Shown piece by piece: positions 48,547 through 59,629 of a stretch of DNA of 64,000 nt. The DNA is from Sphaerolaimus hirsutus (lineage: Eukaryota > Nematoda > Chromadorea > Monhysterida > Sphaerolaimidae): the NCBI GenBank assembly GCA_964036195.1, contig OZ038457.1, forward strand, positions 24,686,787 to 24,750,786, written 5' to 3'. Numbering within the stretch: the stretch's first letter is position 1; the number at the start of each line of letters is the position of its first letter. A model generated the notes under the pieces. It saw nothing but the letters and a program-made list of their open reading frames with translations. It was not told where the DNA came from and made no database searches. The position numbers and the translations under genes were made by a program.

Positions 48547-51500
48547 ATGGACCCGGCCGGCGTGGGAGAGTACGGCGGTGTGGACGCGACGCCCTGGTCG
48601 AGCACGGGCAATGGGTCGGGCGTGGGAGACCACTACGACGTGGAGCCGTTCGCCGTGCCCGGCAACGACCTGCTCGCGTTGGACTCGCCCTGCGACGACG
48701 CTGACTTTGTGGAGCCGCACCACCACTGGCTGCTGTTGAGATTCGTTCTGGTCACGGTGTTGGGTTGGTGCTAAATATTTACGTATGCGATTTTGGGGTT
48801 TTGATAAAAACGACTTTACTACTGAAGTTTTATGCACAATGACTAAGCCATATTTGCAAAGTCTGCATAATGTCGCTTTTTATATTTGAGAGATAAACTT
48901 CGTAGGAGTTCGTAAGAATCATAATGATCAACATAAACTTCGTAAGAATCATAACGATCAATTTAATTACCGAATTTTAAGTTAAATGAAACTAAACTAG
49001 TGAGCATAATTATTAAAACGTATTCACATTTATCGAAAAATACCTACACTTGAGTACTGAGTAAATACGTTCACGTTTCCTCTGAAAAAATACTGGTACT
49101 CATCTTTATGCATACACTTAGAAAGTACGCGAGTACAGAAAACGTATTTCGAGCAGCATTTACAAGCACTCCCTTTAACTCAAAAATAAAACACCCTTTA
49201 TAGTAACATATAATACTTATCAAGGAAAAAACATCTTCGATGTTTTTCAGGGTAAAAAATTGAAAAATAATCACTTTTACAGTTACTGTGAGAAAAATAC
49301 TCGCTTTTAGTTTCCTGTGAGAAAAATTCTAGCTTTTACGGTTTCCCTGAACGCTTTAAAGTACCTAATTTACCTAGTCACCTTTTGAGCAGTGTAAATG
49401 TAAAAATTTAATTTACGTTTTCTGTTCTCAGCGCTAGGGTTCAAACGGGATTGACTTTTCGGGATCGGGATCGGGATTCACTTTTTGAGATTTCGGGATC
49501 GGGATCGGGATTGTGGTTTCGGGATCGGGATTGGTTTTTTGAGATTTCGGGATCGGGATTGGCCGGGATTGGGGTCAGGGGGTCGGGATCGGGATTGACA
49601 TTTTTTCGGGATCGGGATTGGGGTCAAGGGATAGAGATTTTGGCCAATTTTGTGGCATTCACAGTTGTTCATAAAGGTCTCAAAACACTGTTAGATGCCA
49701 GAAAAGTGGCATAAAATGGATGCTGGGGGTTTGTGTTCACATTTTTGCATGCAAAAACATCATTTTTTACTTATTATATTTCCCATTAATTTTTCCGGGA
49801 TCGGGATCCCGGACTTTGGAGTTTCTCGGGATCGGAATCGGGATTTGAAAATTTTTGGGATCGGGATCGGCAAAATCGGGGAGCGAAAATTGTGGCAAAA
49901 TTTCTCAAAAATACCCACTTTAAAGTTTCCTGTGGACAAAAGTAATTTACTCACGTTTACTCATCATGAGTAAAAGTAAAAAATAAATACTTTACGTTTT
50001 CTGTACTCACCTGTGAGTAGAAAATAAATATTTTACGTTCAAGTTTATTTTCGAAAAAGTTCAGTACTTTTAACAACTCTATTCAACATAACGATCCAAG
50101 TGGATACACCAGCACTGAATCCAGTTCTGCAAAATGAGAAGTGAAATGGCAAAGGCGAAGTAACAGCGCAAAAGCGAAATGAAATGGCAAAAGCGAAGTA
50201 ACAGCGCAAAAGCGAAATGAAATGGCAAAAGCGAAGTAAAAACAGAAGTAATTTCTATCCGCTTTTGCCATTTCACTTGCCAATTCACTCACCATTTCAC
50301 CTCGCCTTTGCGCTTTCACTTCGCATTTGCCATTTCACTTCCCACTTCTCATTTTGCGGAACTGGCCCCAGATGTGCCCACCACCCACCGCAGGCACTCT
50401 GCTGGCGCTGGTGGGCCTGTCCGAGAACGCGCTGCTGTGCTGGCTGCTGGCGTCGCGCGAACGCTTTCGCTGCTCGCCGCTGTTCTTCCTGGCCGGCGTG
50501 GCCGCCTTCGACTGCCTCTTGGACGGCTTCTATCTGGTGCCAATCCCAGACCCTGCGAAATGCTGTGTAAGGTGGAAAATGTCTTGCGAAGTGTCTAAAG
50601 TCATGGAAAATGTCCTGCAAAATGGCAAAAAGTTTTTTGCTATTCTGAGACAGTTTCGCAAGTGGAGAAGTAAGAAGTAAAATGGTAAAAGCTAAGAGAA
50701 ATTACTTTTTTTACTTCACTTTTGCCAATTTAATAGCCATTTCACTTCGCTTTTGCCATTTTACTTCCCACTCCTCCACTGCGGAACTGGCACCTGAAGT
50801 GCACGTGCCATGACTTTTGACACTTTGCATGACACTTGACACTTTACAGGGCATTTTCCAGGGTCTGGGAGTGCCCCCCGGTGTGCACGTCTGCGCTGAT
50901 AGCTGCCCGTGCGGCGCCGCACCCGGTCGCGGACGCGTGGGCCAACTTTGCAGCCCCGGCGCTGGCGGCCGGCCACGCGGCTAAAGTGGCCAGCACTTTC
51001 TGTTTGATCGCAGCGTCGGTGGAAAGGTCGCTTTTTCTATATATTGTTCAGTGCAATTTGCTTAGAAAATTGCGTCATTTTGAGAAAATATACCTTATAA
51101 AATCTCCCTGAAAATGATATACCTAATACCTATGTATTTTTCCATTTTTCTCCATAATAAAATCTGTCTGGAAAAACCTGGGAAGAAAATAAAAATAAAT
51201 GAGATAATTTTGTATTTTCTGATATTTAAAAATATAAATCTCCCGAATCTGAGTTGACACTGACAAGTTGACACGTGTGTCAACTAGTGTGCGGGCCACC
51301 GACGTGGAAACACGGCGCAGGTACAGAGCGGCGTGTCACTGGTCGTTCAGCGGGTACAGCACGCCGCACAGGTACCTCATTTTCGTTGCAGTCACTGCAA
51401 TGGCGGCGCTGATCAGGGGCTTGAGCCATTGGCAGCAATCACTCGTCATGGACCACTGCAGACTCTCAGGTGAATGATGACACACTCGCATGATTACATC

Positions 51501-54500
51501 CTCGTTTTTTATACCACCGTACGAAAAAAACCCCACTTAAAATTGATTGTTTTTTTGTTGAAAAATTCGAGATTTTGAAAATTCGGCAATTCGAAAAGTG
51601 TTAGAAGCTTGGAAGCCTGCAAAACATAAGGATTAATTTAAAATTAACACACAAAAAATCGAAAATGTATTTTCAGTCATTTTTGTCATTTTAGAGAGAA
51701 AAAAATCAAAAATTTTATCTTTTTTCCCAGATGGTTTGCCATCGTTAATCATCAAAAAACCTGTATATTTCGAACCATACCAAGCCACGCCCCCTCAGGC
51801 GATACGAGCGCGCCTGGCGGCAGCACGAAGGTCTACTGGGCGGTGGTCGCCCTGGTGCCACTCCCAGACCCTGTAAAAAGCCCTGTAAAATGTCAAATGT
51901 CACGCAAAGTGTCAAAAGTCATGTAAAATGCCCTGCAAAATGGCAACCGAGTTGCCATTTTGCAGGGCATTTTACATGACTTTTGACACTTTGCGTGACA
52001 TTTGACATTTTACAGGGCTTTTTACAGGGTCCGGTAGTGCCCCCTGGGCGTGGTGGTGCCGTTCGTGCTGCTCATCGTGATCAACCTGGGCATCGTGCTG
52101 CGGCTGCACTACCGCCGGGTGCAGGAGATGCGCTCGCTGGTGCTCAAACTGGCTGTGGGCGACGTGCGCATAGCGCAGCACACGGAGCGGGTCCGCCGCG
52201 CCGCCATGACGCTCGTGTGCATCGTGTGCGCCTTCCTGGTGGCCGCTCGCCGACGTTGTGAAGGGCTCTGGGAATGGAGAATGTCGTGTGGAGTGGGAAT
52301 AGTCGTGGAAAATGCACTGGAAAATGGCAAATGAACGTTTGCCATTCTCCGGCAGAGTTGTTAAAAGTACCAAACTTTTAACAAATTATATGTAAACGTA
52401 AAGTATTTTTTTAGTCACCCACTGAATACAGAAGACTTACCTAATGTATTTTTTTACTTTTACACATCATAACTCATGACTAAACAGTAGTAAACGACCT
52501 TTTCTCTGGAAAACGTAAAAGTGAATATTTTTTAAACATTTTGCCCCAATAATCAGTAATTTTAATTTTTTTGCACATTTTGACCTTGAAATTCACTAGT
52601 TCATATTCTTCCTTGACTATTTTCAGCTATTTTGTATACCTATATAAATATGAGTTAATATTTATACCCATTTTTTACTTTTTTCCTTATTTTTAGCTTT
52701 TTTCTCCCATCTAGGTAGACCTTGAAAATGCCTATATGTAGGCCCATCTGAAATACGTTTTCTGTACTCGAGTACTTCCCAAAGTTGGCCACTATGCATG
52801 ACATTTTCCATGCCCCAGCGCACTTGCCAGTGTCCTCGAGTGGCCAGGCGAGCAACGTGCTGAACGTGTGCCTGACCATGTGGGAGGGGCTGGACGCGGC
52901 GGACTTCCACAGCGCCGACAACCGCTGGCTGACGCTGTGCCTCGAGGACGCGGCCGCCATGTGCGCCGTCGCCGGCAACGTGTGCAGGCTGCCCATCTAC
53001 GCCGCCTGCGACTTGGAGATACGGTCGGCGCTTGGAATGGCCATTCGAAATTGGTAGCTGTTTGGGCACGCAGGGTAAACACAAAGGAGAAATAAATTAC
53101 TGTGTTCACTCGAATAATTCTACTAGGGAATTTTTTGTTTCGTCGAACGGCTAACAGGGGGAATTTAAGGGGTAGGAATTATTTATTCAAGCAAATACGG
53201 TACAAATAAATACATATTAGAAAAAATGTTTTGGAAATCTTCGTTCCTGTGGTATAATACCATTTACCTACTTGCCGCCTCCAAGCTGTATTTAACTAGA
53301 ATTGAATCGATCAGAAAAGCCGTGCACAACTTGCCTCTCATCAGTATAAAAAAATACATTCAAAATTTCTCACTATTTACCAATCGCAGCGCGGCGATCT
53401 TGGGAGCGTTGTACGAGATGGAACACTGGCTGAGATTAAGATTCGGCTTGTGCAATCGGTGCTGCTCGGAGGGCTGCGTGCCGCCGGTGCCCCTGCCCGA
53501 CATTCTCATCACCGAGGCGGCCGTCAAGCCAAAAATCATGAGAGGTCAGATTATAGGTGGCTTATTTTGACATATTTGGGCAGTTTTGATTATTTAGGCA
53601 GTTTCGGTGCAATTTTGGAGGGTGTATTTTGAAGCGAGTCGATTTTTTTTTGCAAAACTCAAAAGCGAGTAGATTTTTTGCAAAACTCACTGAGACCGGC
53701 GGGTTTAATCGTAGATATACAGTAGACATACAAAACATTAGTAGACATGACCCTCTTTGCAAAAGAAGTAAACGAAATACCGTATTTCCTTGAAATACCC
53801 CCGGGGGAAAATTACATCACAAGCAAATTTTGAGGGTGGGGGCGGGTATTACGAGAAGGGTCTATTTTTCACAAGAAATCTGATTAAATTCCAAAACAAC
53901 ACCAACCATGCAGAACGTGCATCGACCATCCGACGGGGCGAGACGTGCTCGAGTGCGGGCGGCGGCGGCGCAACTTCAGAGTGGAGCCGCGCCGACGACG
54001 ACACCAACAACAACGAGCGGCGCGACGGCGGCAACTGCCTGCTGGCGGCGGACGGGGGCGACGCGGCTGCAGCGCAGCGCAGACACACCGGCGGCCCGTT
54101 CCCGCTGGACCCCGACTGCACTTACAGCCGCCTGCAGAGGTTCTGCAACGCGTTACAGAGGCGAGTGAGGGTTGGATTTGAGGGTTATTTACCGTATTTC
54201 CTCGAAATACCCCCCAGGGAGTTTATTATTTCGCCGGCAAATTTTGAGGGGGTTAATTCGAGGGGGTTTATTATTTCGCAGGAAATTTTTTCGAAGAGAT
54301 CGTAGTGAAGAATAGGCTTTTACAAACACGAAACTGGTAAAGTAACAAATATCACCCAACGTAAATACCAACGTAGATAGCTAAACAAACTTACTCCTCC
54401 CCTTGAGTAACTCCCCAGAAATGAAATCTAACGAAAAATAACTCCCCTGAAGGCTTATTCGAGGATTATGGTATTTTATCAATACCGATATACCACAATA

Positions 54501-56272
54501 AATAAAAGCCTCATTCTTTTAAAGGCCCGCTGGCCCGGCGCCGCGCGGCCAGACCATCTACACAATCAGTGCGCACAATCAAATGAGAAATCTGTCCACT
54601 GGCAGGGATGAGGAAGCCAGCAAAATACGCTACTCGTCGTTGAGACACATCGCCACGCCGCAGCCTTGTGAGTCATTCTGGGGCTGAATGTGAATTGCAT
54701 TTAGTCCACTGAAACTGACGGACTCACAGTGAACTCTAAGGTAGCCCATAAAAAGATACCTAGAACCAATCTTTTATTTTATTCCGATCACATCACTGTT
54801 TTCATGACTGAAGCTTATTATACATCTAAACCCATCACACATCTAGACCTGGCACAAATCTAATTCTACCCATCACACATCTAAGCCCGTCACACGTCTA
54901 AACCCTAATAGATGTGTGATGGGTCTAGATGTGTGATGGGCAGGGGATTAGTATTCAAATATTTCAAATTTCATTTTTTTCTAAAAACAGTTTTTGAATT
55001 TTCATTTTTTTTGGAAATTCGAAATTTGAATCTTTTTTTGACACTTTTCGATCACTGCCCATCACACATCTATGCCCATCGCACATCTATTGGTGTTTAG
55101 ATGTGTGACGGGATTAGATGTGTGATGGGTAGAATTATATGTGTGCCTGGTCTAGATATGTGTGGGTTTAGATATGGGCTGGCACAGGGTCGTTTTCACT
55201 ACATAATTGGTTAATTTGGAGCATATTAAATCACGTGACTTGATTCGCAGGCCCTGTAAAATGCCCTGTAAATCACGCAAAGTGTCAAAACTCATGTAAA
55301 ATGCACTGCAAAATGTCAAATGTAAGCAAAGTGTTTAAAGTCATGTAAAATACCTTGGCACTTCTCATGACATCTTACAGGGCATTTTAAAGGGTCTGGG
55401 ACAGCCCCTTGCACTTAACTTTCGCAACGCGTTCAAACTTTTCAGTGTTTTCAATATTTTATTCCGTCAAATACGAAAGTTTCCGACTACGAAAGAAATA
55501 CGAAAGCATCAAATTGTCGTGAATCACCCTTCAAGACTTCTACTCACTCCCATACAACCCCCAACCCCCTTGACAGGCGAGATGCGTTCTGGCGGGCGGA
55601 CGCCGCTCCTGTCGCACTACGAACTGCTGAACAACACCACGCCCGCCACGCCCATGTGCCACGGGGACCTGCCCATGTTCGCCCTGCCGCTGATCGTGTG
55701 CGGCCGCGGCGGCAAGTGGCCCTCCATCGACGTGCACATACATCGGTGAGCGGCCTGGCAGCAGTTTTAACCGAGCCCTGTAAAGTGTGAAGTTAGGTGT
55801 CAAATGTCATGTAAAGTGTCATACAAATGTGTCACTTTTCATGCAAAGTGTGAGGCAGTGTCAATTGTCATGCAAAGTTCAAAACGTCAACGGACTCAGT
55901 GAATGATTTTGAGAAAAATCGAGTTTAGAACATGAATTTTGAATAAAAACCTTTAAAAAAATAAATAGGTGGTAGATTCAAGTGACTCTTTCTCACAATT
56001 CACCTTTTATTCTCCCCTTAAACAAAACAGCACCACTGTCAACTTGCAGCAGCAGCGGGTCCGGTCCGCCGGTGCGGAGCCCCTCCAACGACACTCACGC
56101 GGGCGGCGAGCTGCCGCTCATCGCCGAGCCCAGCCGCTCGCCGCGGCGCGAGCACAAAATGAGCGTGGGCAGCGCGGGCGCCGCCCACCCCAAGAACGAT
56201 AGACTTCTGCAGCAGTTCAGGGAGCCCACGTCCGCGTCAGACATGTTCCTGTTTCACAATGGCAAAGTTTGA
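48547..56272 (+). CDS. Orphan class-A G-protein-coupled receptor, 671 residues
   Basis: Exons: 48547-48763, 50394-50536, 50881-51026, 51321-51469, 51799-51854, 52047-52238, 52848-53023, 53390-53544, 53914-54160, 54525-54667, 55577-55745, 56050-56272. The sum is 2016 bases and every phase agrees. A Cys/Asp-rich N-terminus with one NGS glycosylation site precedes TM1 (about 62-88). TM1 has SEN where GN is usual. TM3 ends with ERY (168-170), ECL2 has DHC, TM5 is VVVPFVLLIVINLGIV, TM6 CIVCAFLASNVLNVCLTMWE, TM7 ends NVCRLPIY. The tail of about 310 residues is low-complexity. SxxFCLIAASVERY and NxxRLPIY recall the invertebrate orphan group named after C. elegans B0563.6, related to FMRFamide-type receptors; that likeness is from memory. 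Introns 2, 5 and 6 are introner-like; intron 9 has a GC donor. Confidence 0.85.
49020..50095. repeat. GAGTAAA hAT-like element with nested GGGATCGGGATC element
   Basis: An AT-rich GTAAATACG/GAGTAAA element ends AGTACTTTTAACAACTCT at about 50085. At 49436-49890 a GGGATCGGGATCGG repeat is nested in it, with the same core as 21660-22128. It lies in GPCR intron 1. Confidence 0.65.
50105..50393 (+). mobile_element. Second introner-like family at the 3' end of GPCR intron 1
   Basis: It starts CCAGTTCTGCAAAATGAGAAG and is mirrored by CTTCTCATTTTGCGGAACTGG near 50360. Between are repeated AAATGGCAAAAGCGAAGT(A) units on both strands. The canonical acceptor CACCCACCGCAG follows 30 bp later. Related units are nested at 50640-50790 and in homeobox intron 5 (about 61915-62240). 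Confidence 0.55.
50537..50880 (+). mobile_element. Introner-like GPCR intron 2 (344 bp) with nested insert
   Basis: The exon ends TAT-CTG. The intron starts GTGCCAATCCCAGACCCTG and ends CAGGGTCTGGGAGTGCCCCCCG before GTG-TGC. The ends are inverted copies. The flanking triplets are CTG and CCG, so one copy may have mutated. An AAGTAAAATGGTAAAAGC/GCTTTTGCCATTTTAC hairpin of the second family is nested inside. Exact removal gives GFYL-VCTSA across TM2. Confidence 0.75.
51855..52046 (+). mobile_element. Introner-like hairpin GPCR intron 5 (192 bp)
   Basis: It runs from GTGCCACTCCCAGACCCTG to CAGGGTCCGGTAGTGCCCCCTG. Nearly the whole intron folds on itself around GGCAACCGAGTTGCC. CTG flanks at 51852-51854 and 52044-52046. 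Exact removal gives VVAL-GVVVPFVLL inside TM5. It is close in sequence to A1CF-like intron 4 although the genes are unrelated. Confidence 0.85.
52239..52847 (+). mobile_element. Diverged introner-like GPCR intron 6, interrupted by a hAT-like fragment
   Basis: The intron starts GTGGCCGCTCGCCGACGTTG and ends CACTTGCCAGTGTCCTCGAGTGGCCAG, inverted to each other with drift. GTGGAAAATGCACTGG and CATGACATTTTCCATGCCC are the inner arms. A CAGAGTTGTTAAAAGTACC element (about 52352-52785) is nested. The acceptor is a canonical AG. The junction gives CAFL-ASNVLN across TM6. Confidence 0.65.
53105..53210. repeat. Short GAATAATTC-type MITE
   Basis: CACTCGAATAATTCTAC on the left and GGAATTATTTATTCAAGCAAATACGGTA on the right. 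It is a small member of the 46798-47205 subfamily, in GPCR intron 7. Confidence 0.55.
54161..54166 (+). promoter_or_regulatory. GC-type 5' splice site of GPCR intron 9
   Basis: The exon ends TTA-CAG-AG and the intron starts GCGAGT. Only this GC donor gives phase 2, which the next exon (acceptor TTTTAAAG at 54524) needs to read PAGPAPRGQTIY. Nearby GT dinucleotides give the wrong phase. Confidence 0.6.
54188..54480. repeat. CCGTATTTCCTCGAAATAC-type MITE
   Basis: The left end ACCGTATTTCCTCGAAATACC and the right end CTTATTCGAGGATTATGGTA are inverted copies. It fills GPCR intron 9. Confidence 0.7.
54819..55200. repeat. Palindromic element of CATCACACATCTA units
   Basis: Units such as CCATCACACATCTAAACC on the left are mirrored by GGGTTTAGATATG and GATGTGTGATGGG on the right and in the middle. 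It resembles the 'ACGCATGTAAACCCATCACGC' element at 37190-37260/38040-38100 and 41705-41750. It lies in GPCR intron 10. Confidence 0.65.
55248..55412 (+). mobile_element. Introner-like element inside GPCR intron 10
   Basis: GCCCTGTAAAATGCCCTGTAA on the left and TTACAGGGCATTTTAAAGGGTCTGGGACAGCCCC on the right. It is not at the exon edges, so here the element sits in a pre-existing intron. A further fragment is at 55775-55880 in intron 11. Confidence 0.65.
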
Positions 56273-57560
56273 CTGACGCTCGCAGTTGACGGAAATGAGC
56301 TCATTTACACACTGTCAACTAGTGATGGAAAAATGAGGAAAGATGATACCAAGCGCCAGGGGCACAATGGCGCTCTTTGATAAACGGCCGCAGGCGCCAA
56401 GGACGCCAAAAATAATTGGTGCCGTTGATTACATTACTGTGGCGCCAACGCCTTTCACCACGCCGGCGCCATGGCGCTATTTCATCATTGCTGCGAAGGT
56501 GACATTCCGAAAAATCTCAGGCTATCGCTGTGTAGTGTATTTACTTGATGCATTCCCAGAGTAGTGTACACTGCAACTTGCTAAAAACAAAACTATTAAT
56601 TATTTAGATAAATATACTGAGGCATGCACAACGATGGCAAAAACACACATATTAAATACGGAAACTCATTGAGTTTCCGTGTTTTTGTTTAACACAGAAA
56701 CACGGAAACTCAACAATTTTGAAAAACACGGAAACTCAAATGAGTTCTTTTTTGGAGAACACGGAAACACGGAAACACAGAAAATACGGAAATGTTTTTT
56801 GAGTTTTTTTTATCCAAGCAATTTGTAGTATTTGATTGAATTGAAGACACAAGATTTGAGCTGAACAATGTGTGTATGTGCATACATAAGGTATGCATGT
56901 ATGTATAGTGTGTAAATGTGTACATACCTGGTATCCAGGTTTAACGATGAAATAAGTATCCAAAAAATAATGGTGTCCGCATCTCCTGGTGGTTTCGACA
57001 ATTTTGGGGACTGTGATCAAAGTGTTGAGGAGTGTCCACCAGGGTCTGCTAGCTCACACAATTGAGCTGAGGGCTCCTCACCTCCCAAGCTGTCAAAGGT
57101 ATTGGTCACCCATTTGGAACTACCTCCAGTGAACTAATGAAAATTTTTCCAATACACGACCAAAACGTATGCAAAACCAATATTTGATAAGAAAACAACT
57201 GTTTCAACAGTAAAATGTTGTAAAATGCAACTTTTTGTAAAACAACTCGAGTTTTTACCAAAAAACTTGAGTTTTCATAAAAAAAACTTGAGTTTTTACT
57301 AAAAAACTTGAGTTTTTATCAAAAAACTTGAGTTTTTACCAAAAAACTCAAGTTTAAAAAAAAAACACAGAAATAAAACACAGAAACTCAAGTTTTTTTC
57401 ATGAAAAAAACTCAAAACACAGATATTCATTTTTGAAAAACTCAAAATACAGAAAGTGTTTTTATTTTGAGAACTCACCCATCGTTGGGCATGCATGCTT
57501 TGCACGGAATACTACCATACCTTGATGAATAAATTTGTAAAACTTTGTGCTCAATTTGTT
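56273..57560. other. Intergenic repeats after the GPCR gene
   Basis: It starts with a GTCAACTAGTGATGG fragment, then a GGCGC-rich block (56340-56490). From 56630 to 57485 there is an ACGATGGCAAAAACAC... element with many CACGGAAACTCA and AAAAACTTGAGTTTTT units. No gene is seen. Confidence 0.5.
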
Positions 57561-57566
57561 CCATAG

Positions 57567-59265
57567 GCGCTCCACACGGTGGTTGACGCTACTTTTTAGA
57601 AGTCGATTGAGTCAACTCAGAGTCAACTGTTTTTTTTTAGTTGACCCCAGAACCTATTTAGTTGAAAACATGCACACTTTTTTTGTGTCAACTGAAAAAT
57701 TTGGACAGTTGACAATTTTGAGAAAGTGACAAGTCAATTAAAATAACACGCGTGCGCTAAAAAGTGTATGTTTTTCATTCAGTTGACATTTCTTGATGAT
57801 TACCTTTGTCAATTGGGTGATTTTATTAGGCAAAAATCAACTTTAGTTGACATTTTTGCTGCACTCAAATAACAGATTTTTATAGTGAAAATGTCAACTA
57901 GTGAAAAGTGTGTATGTAGTGCATGCAAGTGTACGTTTTTAGTTGACATTTTCATTTTACAGAAATTCAATTGACACAAGTAGTCGCTCTTCATTGTCAA
58001 CTGCCCAAAATAGTGCAAAAAAGTACGTTTTTTCGCTAGTTGACACAGCACTCGCCGACTTTCTAAAAGTACCTTTATTAATTCATTTTTAATTGAAAAT
58101 GTATGAAATTTGAGACTCTGATAGAGAAAAATTTACTCAATCTTTCATAGAAGAACTTTTTGCATGAAAAATTTTAATAAAGTTTTGAAAAACATTTTTG
58201 TCCAAATTTTTTGCTTGAGTTGACATCAGGTTTTTGTACTGATCGTACGCGCACGCTCACTTGACAACCATGAATTTTAAACTTTGTCAACTTCAAAAAA
58301 AGTTTTATCACAAAACTTACTAAAAATGTAATTTGATGCTGTAGTAGTGAGGGAAAAAGTGAAAAAGTGGATAAAGACTGGTGAATGCAGACTGTCATAA
58401 ATAAAATGACCAAATTGCTCAATTGACATATCATGTGATTGTATTTGTCAAATTCATGAATTCATGCTCAACTCAGCAATTTTTCACTCATTTTCAAAAA
58501 TCATTTTTGAAAGTCAAAATGTTTCCATTCTTAACAATTAAAAAATATATGTTTGAAATTTTTTCCTCTATCAAATGACATGTATTACACAATTTAAATT
58601 GCAGTAAAAACATAACTTTGAAATATTTATACATAGAATTTTCTAAAAATCATATATTTTGTTTCCTGTATGCATTTCTTTTTGTTCACTGATCACTATG
58701 TTCCAAATTTTTTTATCTTTCTGCTGGTACTGTTTGCAATATGATATACATTTGTTGTGTTAAATGAAAAATAAATTTTGGTTTGATACAAAATAATTTT
58801 TTCATCTATCATTAAGGCATCATTTAAACATGTTGATATATCAAAAAATTGCCCTATATTAATACTACATGAATCACCAAAACAATTTTCACACAATTAC
58901 ACCTGTCACAAATTAAAAATTTTTCAATGTGAAACAAGAAAATAAATTTTAAAATTATCATACTTTACTTTAACATGAATAATCAAGTGTCGCAATATCA
59001 AATGGCTTTTGCTTAACAACATAGGAACATTTAAATCACACAAATAGCATCAAAGAAGGCTGGGTCAACTCATTTCTGAAAATGTATTTTTCGCAGTTGA
59101 CAATATCGTTTAACAATCAGACCTAACTACCCAAAAAATAACAAAAAACAGGTTAACACATACGCAGTTGCGTAAATGTCTACTAAGAAATAGGTTGTGT
59201 CAACTAAATGGAGTTGACTCTGAGTTGACGCTGGAATCTATGTCAACTAGCGTGTGCAGCGCCAT
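57567..59265. mobile_element. 1.7-kb GTCAACT element with inverted ends
   Basis: The left end GCGCTCCACACGGTGGTTGACGC is mirrored by GCGTGTGCAGCGC, and AGTCAACTCAGAGTCAACT by AGTTGACTCTGAGTTGAC. CATAG flanks both sides. AGTTGACAT-type motifs recur inside. The open frames across it are short and antisense to one another; no transposase is recognised. It is the longest member of the family seen at 130-352. Confidence 0.75.
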
Positions 59266-59629
59266 AGTGACGGTAGCAATGTATCCTAAACACTATCTTG
59301 GTCGTGAAGAAGTTAAGAAAATATAAAAAGTGTTTGCTTATTATTCATATCTGATACGGTACACTTCAGCGCATATATGTGCAGTAGGTAGACAAAATGA
59401 TTACGACTTGTGCCAATTCATAAAAGTGGACAAGTGACAAGAAAAGTTGCAACTTGCAAGTAAGGTTGTGTTGAATCAAAGTTACAAGTAATGTTAGGTA
59501 AAATATTTATAAATTTTCTTGCAACTTACCTAGTTCATTAGTCATTCGATTGAGCAGTTTTCTTGTCAGGAATATTAATCACTCGATCAGCGGAATATTT
59601 TGCGACCATATTTTTATTGTCATATTATA

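Noticed and set aside
52655-53109. Long minus-strand frames opposite GPCR exon 7
   Set aside because: They are antisense shadows. The plus strand reads TM6-TM7 of the receptor with matching splice phases.
53908-54181. Alternative frames of GPCR exon 9 (Arg-rich or Thr/Ala-rich)
   Set aside because: Only the frame containing PFPLDPDCTYSRLQRFCNALQR joins in phase with exons 8 and 10.
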